NCBI GenBank assembly: GCA_030684775.1 | Contig: JAUXXW010000062.1 | Span: forward strand, 1-38,820 | Origin: Pseudomonadota bacterium | Lineage (GTDB): Bacteria > Pseudomonadota > Gammaproteobacteria > Burkholderiales > Thiobacillaceae | Direction of reading: 5' to 3' | Length of the DNA: 38,820 bases | Part shown: positions 27,243-34,473 of the stretch, one piece after another | Layout: every line of letters starts with the position of its first letter | How positions within the stretch are numbered: the first letter of the stretch is position 1 | Notes under the pieces: model-generated | Databases searched by the model: none | Told to the model about the DNA's origin: nothing | What the model saw: only the letters and a program-made list of their open reading frames with translations | Translations under genes and position numbers: made by a program

Positions 27243-28556
27243 ATGGTTCCCCACCTCACCACCGCACTGACCGGCCCCTTGCTGGAACTGGAACGCCAGT
27301 TCATCGAAGCGCAGGGCGATATCGAACACTGGCTGCGCCTGCGGTGGCTGGCGCATCCCGCGCCGTTTTACAGTTCGGTGGATTTGCGCAACGCCGGCTT
27401 CAAACTGGCACCGGTGGATACCAATCTGTTCCCCGGCGGCTTCAACAACCTGAACCCCGATTTCCTGCCGCTGGCGGTGCAGGCGGCGCAGGTGGCGGTG
27501 GAAAAGATGTGCGCCGACGCGCGCAGCTTTCTCATCATTCCCGAGAATCACACGCGCAATCTGTATTACCTGCAGAACGTCGCGGCGCTGGCCGACATCA
27601 TCACCAAGACCGGTCTGACGGTGCGTATCGGCAGCCTGATTCCGGATCTGGTGGAACCCCTGGTGCTGGACCTGCCGGACGGTGGCCGGCTCACCCTGGA
27701 ACCGGTTCGGCGCGAGGGCAACCGCTTAAGACTGGGTCCCGGATCGGAGTCCGGGACAAGCTTCGACCCCTGCTCGATCCTGCTCAACAACGACCTGACT
27801 TCCGGCGCGCCCGCCATCCTGCAAGGACTCGACCCCAGCCAGACCATGCTGCCGCCGCTTCATGCCGGCTGGGCGACACGCAGCAAATCCAAGCACTTCG
27901 CCGCCTATGACGGGGTGGCGCACGACTTCGCCGGCCTCATCGGCATCGACCCCTGGTTGATTAACCCCTACCACGCGCTGTGCGGCGAGGTGAATTTCCA
28001 GGTGCGCGAGGGCGAGGAATGCCTGGCCGACCATGTCGCCGCGATGCTGGAAAAAATCCGCGTGAAATACCGCGAGCACGGCATAGACCGCGACCCCTTC
28101 GTCATCGTCAAGGCCGATGCCGGCACCTACGGCATGGGCATCATGACCGTGAAATCGCCGGACGACGTGCGCGACCTCAACCGCAAACAACGCAACAAGA
28201 TGGGGGTGGTGAAGGAGGGCTTGTCGGTCACCCAGGTGCTGGTGCAGGAAGGCGTGCCGACTTATGAAAGCCTCAACGAAGCCGTCGCCGAACCGGTGGT
28301 CTACATGATCGACCACTTCGTCATCGGCGGTTTCTACCGCGTCCACACCGGCCGCCGCGTCGATGAAAACCTCAACGCCCCCGGTATGCACTTCGTCCCG
28401 CTGGCCTTCGACCAGAGCGGCAGCTTCTGCGACTGCGGCGCCCGCCCCGATGCCCCGATGAACCGTTTCTACACCTACGGCGTCCTCGCCCGCCTGGCCG
28501 CGCTGGCGGCGGCGATCGAGTTGGAGAAAACGGACCCGGAACAGAGCGCCGGATGA
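27243..28556 (+). CDS. gshA: Glutamate-cysteine ligase (ATP-grasp-like, Thiobacillus/Nitrosomonas type)
   Basis: 437 residues from ATG 27243, first step of glutathione synthesis: Glu + Cys + ATP. It belongs to the gshA family found in beta-proteobacteria and Acidithiobacillus, not the E. coli family; recognisable parts are VDLRNAGFKLAPVDTNLFPGGFNNL (read in parts), IPENHTRN, LLNNDLTSG and KADAGTYGMGIM. The upstream frame is open to 27075 but has no family likeness. A hairpin (27736-27757, GTCCCGGA/TCCGGGAC) is read in frame as LGPGSESGT before FDPCSILLNNDL and may be a repeat insertion. gshB lies downstream but is separated by a TA pair. No good ribosome site is visible. Confidence 0.93.
   Translation: MVPHLTTALTGPLLELERQFIEAQGDIEHWLRLRWLAHPAPFYSSVDLRNAGFKLAPVDTNLFPGGFNNLNPDFLPLAVQAAQVAVEKMCADARSFLIIPENHTRNLYYLQNVAALADIITKTGLTVRIGSLIPDLVEPLVLDLPDGGRLTLEPVRREGNRLRLGPGSESGTSFDPCSILLNNDLTSGAPAILQGLDPSQTMLPPLHAGWATRSKSKHFAAYDGVAHDFAGLIGIDPWLINPYHALCGEVNFQVREGEECLADHVAAMLEKIRVKYREHGIDRDPFVIVKADAGTYGMGIMTVKSPDDVRDLNRKQRNKMGVVKEGLSVTQVLVQEGVPTYESLNEAVAEPVVYMIDHFVIGGFYRVHTGRRVDENLNAPGMHFVPLAFDQSGSFCDCGARPDAPMNRFYTYGVLARLAALAAAIELEKTDPEQSAG
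27736..27757. repeat. Small in-frame hairpin in gshA
   Basis: GTCCCGGATCGGAGTCCGGGAC has eight-base perfect arms and resembles other short dispersed hairpins. It is translated as part of GPGSESGT inside gshA. No second copy was found in the window. Confidence 0.4.
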
Positions 28557-28559
28557 GGT

Positions 28560-28578
28560 GTATGTCATATTGACGTAC
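28560..28578 (+). promoter_or_regulatory. Palindrome before the TacA-like antitoxin, possible autoregulation site
   Basis: GTATGTCATATTGACGTAC reads the same on both strands at 14 of 19 positions (core GTCA-TAT-TGAC). Ribbon-helix-helix antitoxins of this kind repress their own genes through such sites. It lies directly after the gshA stop and 20 bases before the antitoxin start. Confidence 0.5.
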
Positions 28579-28597
28579 AATTTCGCGGCTTTTCCAC

Positions 28598-28873
28598 ATG
28601 AGACATGTCATGCCCACCGCCACCACCGATTCCGCCCGCATCAACCTGCGCACCAGCCCAGAAGCCAAGGCACTGATCGAACGCGCCGCCGCGCTGATGG
28701 GCACCACGGTGTCCGGCTTCATGCTGCAAAACGCCTATGAAGCCGCGCGCCGAGTGGTCGCGGACAACGACACGCTGGTACTTTCCCAGCGCGATTTCGA
28801 CGCTTTCATCGCCACCTGCGAAAACCCGCCACAACCCAATGAAGCCCTACAGAAGCTCATGTCGCGGCGCTGA
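28598..28873 (+). CDS. TacA-like antitoxin (DUF1778, ribbon-helix-helix)
   Basis: 91 residues from ATG 28598; ATG 28610 is equally likely and gives 87. The N-terminal SARINLRTSPEAKALIERAAALMG is the DNA-binding segment of DUF1778 antitoxins, and the C-terminal LSQRDFDAFIATCENPPQPNEAL wraps the toxin. The partner is the GNAT toxin two bases downstream. It should repress the pair through the palindrome at 28560-28578. The pair sits between gshA and gshB and interrupts the glutathione genes. Confidence 0.88.
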   Translation: MRHVMPTATTDSARINLRTSPEAKALIERAAALMGTTVSGFMLQNAYEAARRVVADNDTLVLSQRDFDAFIATCENPPQPNEALQKLMSRR

Positions 28874-28875
28874 AC

Positions 28876-29382
28876 ATGGTGCGCATCGAGTTGCTGAACG
28901 CGCGGCACTGCCGCGATGGCTTCGATTGCGGCGAGCCCGCGCTCAACGATTTCCTGCTGCGCCAGGCCGGACAACAACAGCGTCGCGGCTTCGGCAAAAC
29001 CTATGTGGCGGTGAGCGAGGTGGGTGCGTCCGTGCTGGGTTTCGTCACAGTCAGCGCCGGCCAGGTGGCGACCAACAAGCTGCCCGCGCACCTGAAGCTA
29101 CCTCGCTACCCGGTGCCCATGCTGCGCATCGGCCGCCTGGCGGTGAGTCGGACACATCAAGGGCAAGGCATCGGCCAGGATTTGCTCGCTTTCGCGCTCA
29201 ATCTGGCGCTGGAGTTTTCTCACCGTGTCGGGTTGTACGCGGTGGTGGTGGATGCCAAGAACGAGAAAGCCGGCGCGTTTTATGCGGGGCTGGGTTTCCA
29301 GGCCTGCGAGGACAATCCCTTATGTTTGTATATGCCGGTTGCCGTTTTGGAACGCGCAACCAGACCGAATTCCACTGGCTGA
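28876..29382 (+). CDS. TacT-like GNAT acetyltransferase toxin
   Basis: 168 residues. GNAT fold with the acetyl-CoA loop RTHQGQGIGQDLL and the toxin-family start FDCGEPALNDFLLRQAGQQQRRG. TacT-type toxins acetylate the amino group of charged tRNAs and stop translation. The C-terminal Tyr-containing VVVDAKNEKAGAFYAGLGFQ is the catalytic end of the fold. ATG 28876 follows the antitoxin stop by two bases. The stop TGA is seven bases before gshB, so gshB probably relies on transcription through the TA pair. Confidence 0.9.
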   Translation: MVRIELLNARHCRDGFDCGEPALNDFLLRQAGQQQRRGFGKTYVAVSEVGASVLGFVTVSAGQVATNKLPAHLKLPRYPVPMLRIGRLAVSRTHQGQGIGQDLLAFALNLALEFSHRVGLYAVVVDAKNEKAGAFYAGLGFQACEDNPLCLYMPVAVLERATRPNSTG

Positions 29383-29388
29383 CAAAAA

Positions 29389-30444
29389 ATGACCACGCCT
29401 CTTAACCTCCTCTTCATCGCCGACCCCTTGGAAACCTTCAAGACCTACAAGGATTCCACCTACGCCATGATGGTCGAGGCGGCCCGGCGCGGCCACGCAA
29501 TCAACGCGATGCTGGCGAGCGACCTGGTGTGGAAGGCGGAGTGGGTGGTGGGGCGCACGCACCGGGTTTCTCTCCCCCCTTTTCCAAAGGGGGGCAGGGG
29601 GGATTTGCATGCGCGCAGCGGCGGCGGAACCTCCGAAAATCCCCCCCAGCCCCCCTTTGAAAAAGGGGGGAGCACGCGCACGACGCCCTGGTTCGAGCGC
29701 GGTGAGGCGGAGTGGCACGATCTGGCTTCATTCGACGCGGTCATCATGCGCACCGATCCGCCCTTCGATCAGGCCTATCTCTACGCCACTTGGTTGCTGG
29801 AAATGGCCGAGCGGCAGGGCGCGCGGGTGTTCAACTCGCCGCGCGCCTTGCGTGACTACAACGAGAAACTGGCGATCGCGCGCTATCCGCGCTACATCGC
29901 GCCTACGCTGGTGACTTGCCACGCCGATCTGATCCGCGAGTTTCTCGCCGAGCAGGGCGACATCGTGGTGAAGCCGCTGAATGCGATGGGCGGCGCCATG
30001 GTGTTCCGACTGCGCCCGGATGATGCCAACCTGGGCGCGATACTGGAAACCATCACCCAATACGGACGCGAGACCGTGATGGCGCAACGCTACCTGCCGG
30101 AGATCAAGGCGGGTGACAAGCGCATCCTGGTGATCGCCGGGCAACCGGTGCCGTACAGCCTGGCGCGCATTCCCGCCGAGGGTGAAACGCGCGGCAACCT
30201 GGCGGCCGGTGGCACCGGCGTCGCGCAACCCCTTTCGGAACGCGACTGGGAAATCGCCCGCGCCCTGGGGCCGGAGCTGAAGGACGCCGGTCTTCTGCTG
30301 GTCGGCCTGGATGTGATTGGTGATTGCCTGACCGAGGTGAATGTCACCAGCCCCACCTGCTTCCAGGAAATCACCCAGCAGACCGGCTTCAATGTGGCGG
30401 GGATGTTCATGGATGCGCTGGAACGAGAGGTAAGAGGTGAGTGA
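29389..30444 (+). CDS. gshB: Glutathione synthetase with repeat-encoded insertion
   Basis: 351 residues, about 36 more than E. coli GshB (315). The enzyme joins glycine to gamma-glutamylcysteine. Conserved parts are the N-terminal LLFIADPLETFKTYKDSTYAMM, then MRTDPPFDQAYLYAT, the ATP-grasp lid VKPLNAMGGAMVFRL, and the C-terminal DVIGDCLTEVNVTSPT. The extra length lies at residues about 58-100 (from [12 protein letters not shown] to PPQPPFEKGGST) and equals repeat C (29573-29671) read in frame. The segment falls where the E. coli protein has a short link before WFE-like residues, so it could loop out at the surface. The reading frame is intact. It overlaps apbE by 8 bases. Confidence 0.95.
   Translation: MTTPLNLLFIADPLETFKTYKDSTYAMMVEAARRGHAINAMLASDLVWKAEWVVGRTHRVSLPPFPKGGRGDLHARSGGGTSENPPQPPFEKGGSTRTTPWFERGEAEWHDLASFDAVIMRTDPPFDQAYLYATWLLEMAERQGARVFNSPRALRDYNEKLAIARYPRYIAPTLVTCHADLIREFLAEQGDIVVKPLNAMGGAMVFRLRPDDANLGAILETITQYGRETVMAQRYLPEIKAGDKRILVIAGQPVPYSLARIPAEGETRGNLAAGGTGVAQPLSERDWEIARALGPELKDAGLLLVGLDVIGDCLTEVNVTSPTCFQEITQQTGFNVAGMFMDALEREVRGE
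29573..29671. repeat. Palindromic repeat family C inside gshB
   Basis: TCCCCCCTTTTCCAAAGGGGGG and CCCCCCTTTGAAAAAGGGGGGA at the ends, with GGGGGATTT and AAATCCCCCC as inner arms. It is closely related to 14950-15050. In frame it gives [19 protein letters not shown] and SENPPQPPFEKGG. Confidence 0.92.
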
Positions 30445-31561
30445 TCTAGTAGCTTGGGCAAAGCGCAGCGTGCCCAACAAGCACACGGGATGTTGGGCAC
30501 GCTGCGCTTTGCCCAACCTACGCCTCATCCTGGTGGCGCTCTGCGCGGGCGTGTTCCTCACCGGCTGCGGTGAGCGCATCCACAAGCAGCAGTCATATGT
30601 ATTCGGCACCCTGGTGGAAATCACCATATACGGCGAGGAGCGGGACAAGGCGCGGCGGGTCACCGATCAGGTGCTGCGCGATTTCGACGAAATGCACCAG
30701 ACCCTGCATGCCTGGCAGCCGGGCTCGCTGGAACGTCTCAACGGTTTGTTTGCCCTGGCGACGCAGCAGGCACCCATCCGTATCGCGCTGCCGCCCGGCC
30801 TGATTCCGATCCTGACGGATGCCGCGCGTTTGTCGGAGGCGTCCGAGGGACTGTTCAATCCGGCCATCGGCAATCTGGTGCGGCTGTGGGGGTTTCATTC
30901 CGGTAGTTTCGAGCCGCGCCTGCCAGACCCGAAAGAAGTCGCGCGCCTGGTACAGGGCAACCCGCGCATGTCCGAGCTCAAGATCACCGGCGTCATGCTG
31001 GAGGCCGGTAATCCGGCGCTGCGCCTGGACTTGGGCGGTTATGCCAAGGGCTATGCGCTGGATCTGGCGGCGGCCTATCTGAAAAGCCAGGGGGTGAACA
31101 ATGCGCTGATCAACATCGGCGGCAACATCCTGGCGCTGGGGAAGAAAGGGAGCCAGGCGTGGAAGGTGGGCATCCAGCATCCCCGCCGTGCCGGCGCCCT
31201 GGCGATGCTGGAATTGCATGACGGCGAAGCCATCGGCACTTCCGGCGACTATCAGCGTTTCTTCGAAGTGAACGGCAAACGTTATTGCCATCTGATCGAC
31301 CCGCGCAGCGGCTGGCCGGCGGACCAGACTCAGGCCGTGACGGTGATCGCGCGGGGCGCGCACGCCGGCACGTTGTCGGACGTTGCCAGCAAGCCCCTGT
31401 TCATCGCCGGGCCGGACGACTGGCGGCGGCTGGCGGGAAAAATGGGCATCGGCGAAGTCTTGTTCATCGCCGCCGACGGCGGTGTCAGCGCCACCCGCGC
31501 GCTGAGTGGCCGCCTGATCTGGGAGAAACCGGCGCCCGCCGTGAAGGTGGTCGAAGAATGA
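30437..31561 (+). CDS. apbE: FAD:protein FMN transferase, lipoprotein with repeat-encoded N-terminus
   Basis: 374 residues. ApbE attaches FMN to a threonine of partner proteins such as NqrC/RnfG in the periplasm. Conserved parts are FDEMHQTLHAWQPGSLERLN, GLFNPAIG, DLGGYAKGYALD, NIGGNI and TSGDYQRFF...HLIDPRSGWP. The start is GTG 30437 (GAGAGG upstream), overlapping gshB. Residues 5-29 (with AKRSVPN and CALPNLR) are encoded by repeat A (30449-30521); they precede the hydrophobic LILVALCAGVFLTGC, with Cys44 as lipid site. The repeat thus supplies the charged front of the signal peptide. No flavinylated partner is in the window. A shorter true N-terminus cannot be excluded. Confidence 0.92.
   Translation: MSDLVAWAKRSVPNKHTGCWARCALPNLRLILVALCAGVFLTGCGERIHKQQSYVFGTLVEITIYGEERDKARRVTDQVLRDFDEMHQTLHAWQPGSLERLNGLFALATQQAPIRIALPPGLIPILTDAARLSEASEGLFNPAIGNLVRLWGFHSGSFEPRLPDPKEVARLVQGNPRMSELKITGVMLEAGNPALRLDLGGYAKGYALDLAAAYLKSQGVNNALINIGGNILALGKKGSQAWKVGIQHPRRAGALAMLELHDGEAIGTSGDYQRFFEVNGKRYCHLIDPRSGWPADQTQAVTVIARGAHAGTLSDVASKPLFIAGPDDWRRLAGKMGIGEVLFIAADGGVSATRALSGRLIWEKPAPAVKVVEE
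30449..30521. repeat. Palindromic repeat family A in the apbE signal peptide
   Basis: GTAGCTTGGGCAAAGCGCAGCGTGCCCAAC, loop, GTTGGGCACGCTGCGCTTTGCCCAACCTAC. It is read in frame through the whole unit without a stop. The left end is GTAGC where other copies have GTAGG. Confidence 0.92.
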
Positions 31562-31671
31562 AGGCCATCCAGCCGCCGGCGATGCCACCGCAGCTATAGT
31601 TCGCCCCGTGCTTATCGGGTTGTCACACACACCCACTAGATATAGTGCTCGTGATTTCGCGGCATGGCGCC

Positions 31672-31744
31672 GTAGGTTGGGCAAAGCGAAGCGTGCCCAA
31701 CGAACCGCCGCGATGTTGGGCACGCTTCGCTTTGCCCAACCTAC
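31672..31744. repeat. Palindromic repeat family A between apbE and dinB-like gene
   Basis: GTAGGTTGGGCAAAGCGAAGCGTGCCCAAC, loop ending GATGTTGGGCACGCTTCGC, TTTGCCCAACCTAC. Otherwise the 233-base gap (31562-31794) has no gene-like content. An in-frame extension of the next gene runs through it, but the family likeness begins only at 31795. Confidence 0.92.
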
Positions 31745-31794
31745 GTCGCTGCGTCGCTATAGTTCGTCCCATCCGGAACAAAAAAGAGACCGCC

Positions 31795-32334
31795 ATGTAT
31801 TCCTGGAAATCGCATTTCACCGTACTCGCCGACTACCAGCACTGGGCCAACGAGGTGCTGTTCAGTTCCCTGGACCATATGCAAGAAGAGGTCATCGACA
31901 GCGATCAGGGGCTGTATTTCAAAAGCATCCACCACACGGTCGATCATCTGCTGCTGGTCAGCCAGGTCTGGTTGGCGCGGATGCGGGGCGAGAACCTGGA
32001 AGTGAACTATCGGCTGATCCACCATCCCGATTTTCGTGAGTTGAAACAGTCCCTGCGACGCGAGACGCGCAAGTTGCAAACCTGGCTGGATGAACAGCCG
32101 GAGGCGTTTTTCGAGGCGGAAATGAGTTTTTCCGGCAGCGACGGCAAACCGCGCGGTATGTGGGTGCGGGACGCGTTGACTCACCTGTATACCCACTACG
32201 CCCACCATCGCGGCCAGATTTCGGCCGTCATCACCCGACTCGGCGGCCCCTGCCCGGAAATGGATTTCGTCTATTTCCGGCGTGAGATGGACAAGCTGCT
32301 CAGCGAGGTAGGAGCGGACCCCGTCCGCGAATAG
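31795..32334 (+). CDS. DinB-family metal-binding four-helix protein
   Basis: 179 residues from ATG 31795; the sequence MYSWKSHFTVLADYQHWANEVLF is the typical DinB start. Metal ligands are probably His in SIHHTVDHLLL and the His cluster HLYTHYAHHRGQ near residues 135-145. DinB proteins are damage-induced in some bacteria or act as thiol-dependent enzymes (mycothiol or bacillithiol transfer); with glutathione genes just upstream a thiol role is thinkable, but is not shown. The final residues (VGADPVRE and the TAG stop) come from repeat B (32308-32372), so the original end may be lost. The upstream frame extends to 31645 through repeat A; it is not taken. Confidence 0.88.
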   Translation: MYSWKSHFTVLADYQHWANEVLFSSLDHMQEEVIDSDQGLYFKSIHHTVDHLLLVSQVWLARMRGENLEVNYRLIHHPDFRELKQSLRRETRKLQTWLDEQPEAFFEAEMSFSGSDGKPRGMWVRDALTHLYTHYAHHRGQISAVITRLGGPCPEMDFVYFRREMDKLLSEVGADPVRE

Positions 32335-32372
32335 GGCTCTCTCGGACTATCGCGGACTCGGTCCGCTCCTAC
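32308..32372. repeat. Palindromic repeat family B between dinB-like gene and tlpA
   Basis: GTAGGAGCGGACCCCGTCCGCGA and TCGCGGACTCGGTCCGCTCCTAC around GGGCTCTCTCGGAC. Both convergent genes end inside it: dinB at 32332-32334 and tlpA at 32369-32371 (the TAG of GTAGG on the minus strand). It probably terminates both transcripts. Confidence 0.93.
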
Positions 32373-32884
32373 CGCTGCAACAACGGCTCGATCAGTTTTT
32401 CCAGCCGCCCCCTGTGTACCTGGCCGGCGATGCGATGCCGGATCATGCCGTCGCGGTCCACCACGAAGGACAGCGGCACTCGATCCACCCCGCCGAAGGC
32501 CTCCATGATCTGTGTGGTCGCCAATGGCGCGGGGAAGGTATAACCCTCCGTTCGCATGTAGGCATCCACCTCGGCCTGGGTTTTATCCAGGCTGTAGGCG
32601 ACAATCTCGAACCCGCGCGACTGGTTGGCCTCGTAGAACGCCTGCATGGCCGGCATTTCGTGGCGGCAGTAGGGGCACCAGGTGCCCCAGAAATTCACCA
32701 ACAGCACCTTGCCATGCAGATCGGAGAGGTATTTGCCCGCCTGTACCGGCACTTCCGGCACCGGTTGGTTTTGTTCCGTCACCCAGGCCGGGGGGCGAAA
32801 CCACAGGTATACGATCAGCCCGATCAGGATCATGGTCACCGGGCTGGGCTTCAGTTTTTTGAGGAATTCTTCCCTTGTCATCAT
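32369..32884 (-). CDS. tlpA: TlpA/ResA-like thioredoxin, membrane-anchored
   Basis: About 171 residues from ATG 32884 (ATG 32881 is also possible, with GGAG 7 bases before it). An N-terminal anchor VTMILIGLIVYLWF (about 16-30) exposes a thioredoxin domain to the periplasm, with active site WGTWCPYCRHEMP. It is expected to reduce disulfides of partner proteins, for example apocytochrome c or oxidised surface thiols; the heme-binding chemoreceptor in this window would need such maturation. The stop TAG is part of repeat B. The first ATG overlaps the divergent rlmL start by 10 bases. Confidence 0.9.
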   Translation of the reverse strand: MMTREEFLKKLKPSPVTMILIGLIVYLWFRPPAWVTEQNQPVPEVPVQAGKYLSDLHGKVLLVNFWGTWCPYCRHEMPAMQAFYEANQSRGFEIVAYSLDKTQAEVDAYMRTEGYTFPAPLATTQIMEAFGGVDRVPLSFVVDRDGMIRHRIAGQVHRGRLEKLIEPLLQR

Positions 32885-34308
32885 CCAACTCCGATCGTCC
32901 AAAAATTGCGCTGAAGCGCCCTGTCGAGGCTACCAAAGAGTCAGCCACGCCATCCAAGTTCCGCCCCAAGCTGGGCGACCGGCGTGCCGGCAACAAACCG
33001 CGCCCGCCTGAACCTGACGCGAACACGGGGCAGCAGGATAGGCCGGCCGCGAAGCCGCGCAAGCCGAGGCCGGAGGGAAAGTTCGCCTCCCCTGACTCCA
33101 GGCCACGCGCCCAGACGGAGAGAAACGCGCCCCCTCCCCCCCGGCCCCTCCCCCGGGGGGGGAGGGGAGAGCGGCATCGCTTCTTCGTCTCCTGCCCGCG
33201 CGGCCTGGAAGATGAGCTGGCGCGCGAGTTGGCGGATATTGGCGCCGGTGACCAGATGCCGGCGCGCGGCGGGGTGATCTTCCTGGGAGACATGACGTTG
33301 GCCTGGAAGGTCAACCTGTGGAGCCGCCTGGCGATTCGCGTCCTCTGGCAGGTGGCCGATGGCCACTATCGCAACGAGGACGATCTCTATGAAGTCGCCA
33401 TGTCGCTCGACTGGCCCGGCCTGTTCGACGTCTCGCGCACGATCGCCGTCACCACCGTGGGCAAGTCCAGCCCGCTGAAAAGCCTCAACTTCGTCACCCT
33501 GCGGATCAAGGATGCGGTGTGCGACCGCTTCCGCGCCGCCATCGGCGAACGTCCCAGTGTGGAAACCCGCGACCCGCAGGTGCCCATCACCCTGTTCCTG
33601 TCCGAAGAGAAATTCACCCTCTATCTCGACCTCTCCGGCAGCCCGCTCAACCGGCGCGGCTACCGGGTCGAAGCCGCTCCCGCGCCGCTCAACGAAAACC
33701 TCGCGGCCGGGCTGCTGAAACTGTCCGGCTGGACCCCGGACATCCCGCTCTACGACCCCATGATGGGCGGCGGCACCATCCTCCTGGAAGCGGCGCTGAT
33801 CGCGCTCAACATCGCGCCCGGCATCAATCGCCACTTCTCCTTCGAGAACCTGGCCAATTTCGACATGGTCGAGTGGCAACGTCTGCGCAAGACTGCCCAG
33901 GCGGAAGCGCGGGAACCCGAGCCGCTGGCGATCTTCGGCTCCGACATCGACCCCATGATGGTGCGCGCCGCCGGCCTCAACCTCAAAGCCGCCGGCGTGT
34001 TTGACTGCGTGCGTCTGATGGAAGCCGACTTCCTCAACGTCGACCCGCCGGTGCCGGAAGGCATGATCGTCAGCAACCCGCCCTACGGCGTGCGCCTCGG
34101 CAGCGAAGACGACCTGGTCGCCTTCTACCACGCGGTCGGCGACAACCTGAAACAACACTTCCCCGGCTGGACCGCCTGCATGATTTCCGGTGACCCCGAT
34201 TTTCCCAAGTCCATCGGCCTCAGCGCCAACCGCCGCACGCCGCTGTTCAACGGCCCGCTGGAATGCCGGCTGTACGAATACCGGCTGGTGTCGGGAAGCA
34301 ATCGCTGA
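32875..34308 (+). CDS. rlmL: THUMP-domain 23S rRNA guanine-N2 methyltransferase (RlmL N-terminal type)
   Basis: 477 residues. The core starts at RFFVSCPRGLEDELARELADI (about residue 102): THUMP domain to about 260, then a Rossmann methyltransferase with the NPPY motif (IVSNPPYGVRL) and DIDPMM as ligand loop. It methylates N2 of a guanine in 23S rRNA (G2445 in E. coli RlmL; only the N-terminal module is present here, without the RlmK half). Upstream is a charged Pro/Lys-rich tail of about 100 residues. The only ATG/GTG/TTG start is TTG 32875, which overlaps the tlpA start. Repeat D (33130-33171) forms part of the tail (PPPPRPLPRGGRGE). Confidence 0.88.
   Translation: MSSSNSDRPKIALKRPVEATKESATPSKFRPKLGDRRAGNKPRPPEPDANTGQQDRPAAKPRKPRPEGKFASPDSRPRAQTERNAPPPPRPLPRGGRGERHRFFVSCPRGLEDELARELADIGAGDQMPARGGVIFLGDMTLAWKVNLWSRLAIRVLWQVADGHYRNEDDLYEVAMSLDWPGLFDVSRTIAVTTVGKSSPLKSLNFVTLRIKDAVCDRFRAAIGERPSVETRDPQVPITLFLSEEKFTLYLDLSGSPLNRRGYRVEAAPAPLNENLAAGLLKLSGWTPDIPLYDPMMGGGTILLEAALIALNIAPGINRHFSFENLANFDMVEWQRLRKTAQAEAREPEPLAIFGSDIDPMMVRAAGLNLKAAGVFDCVRLMEADFLNVDPPVPEGMIVSNPPYGVRLGSEDDLVAFYHAVGDNLKQHFPGWTACMISGDPDFPKSIGLSANRRTPLFNGPLECRLYEYRLVSGSNR
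33130..33171. repeat. Palindromic repeat family D inside rlmL tail
   Basis: CCCCCTCCCCCCCGGCCCCTCCCCCGGGGGGGGAGGGGAGAG, in frame as PPPPRPLPRGGRGE. Same unit as in parC and mod. Confidence 0.85.
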
Positions 34309-34318
34309 CCTGTCTCCG

Positions 34319-34356
34319 CTCCCCCCTTTCCCAAAGGGGGGCTGGGGGGGATTTCT
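34319..34356. repeat. Half copy of repeat family C
   Basis: CTCCCCCCTTTCCCAAAGGGGGGCTGGGGGGGATTTCTCC, equal to the left half of the copies at 14950 and 29573. It lies 11 bases after the rlmL stop. Confidence 0.82.
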
Positions 34357-34420
34357 CCGCCAATCAAGGTGCATGCCCGCGCGGCGGGAAAACCAGGTGA
34401 AGGCGGAACCATTCGGCCGA

Positions 34421-34449
34421 TTCTGGCCGCCGTCGGGCAGGGTTACAAT
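34421..34449 (+). promoter_or_regulatory. Sigma70-like promoter before yqgE
   Basis: -35 TTCTGG (34421-34426), 17-base spacer, -10 TACAAT (34444-34449), 24 bases before the yqgE ATG. The -10 is good, the -35 weak. It would drive yqgE-ruvX-pyrR-pyrB. Confidence 0.5.
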
Positions 34450-34473
34450 CGCCGCTCAACCCGGATACCCCAC

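Noticed and set aside
31645-31794. Upstream extension of the dinB-like gene through repeat A
   Set aside because: The added residues are the translated hairpin and a random leader; the DinB family begins with the ATG at 31795. Unlike apbE, a good start after the repeat exists.
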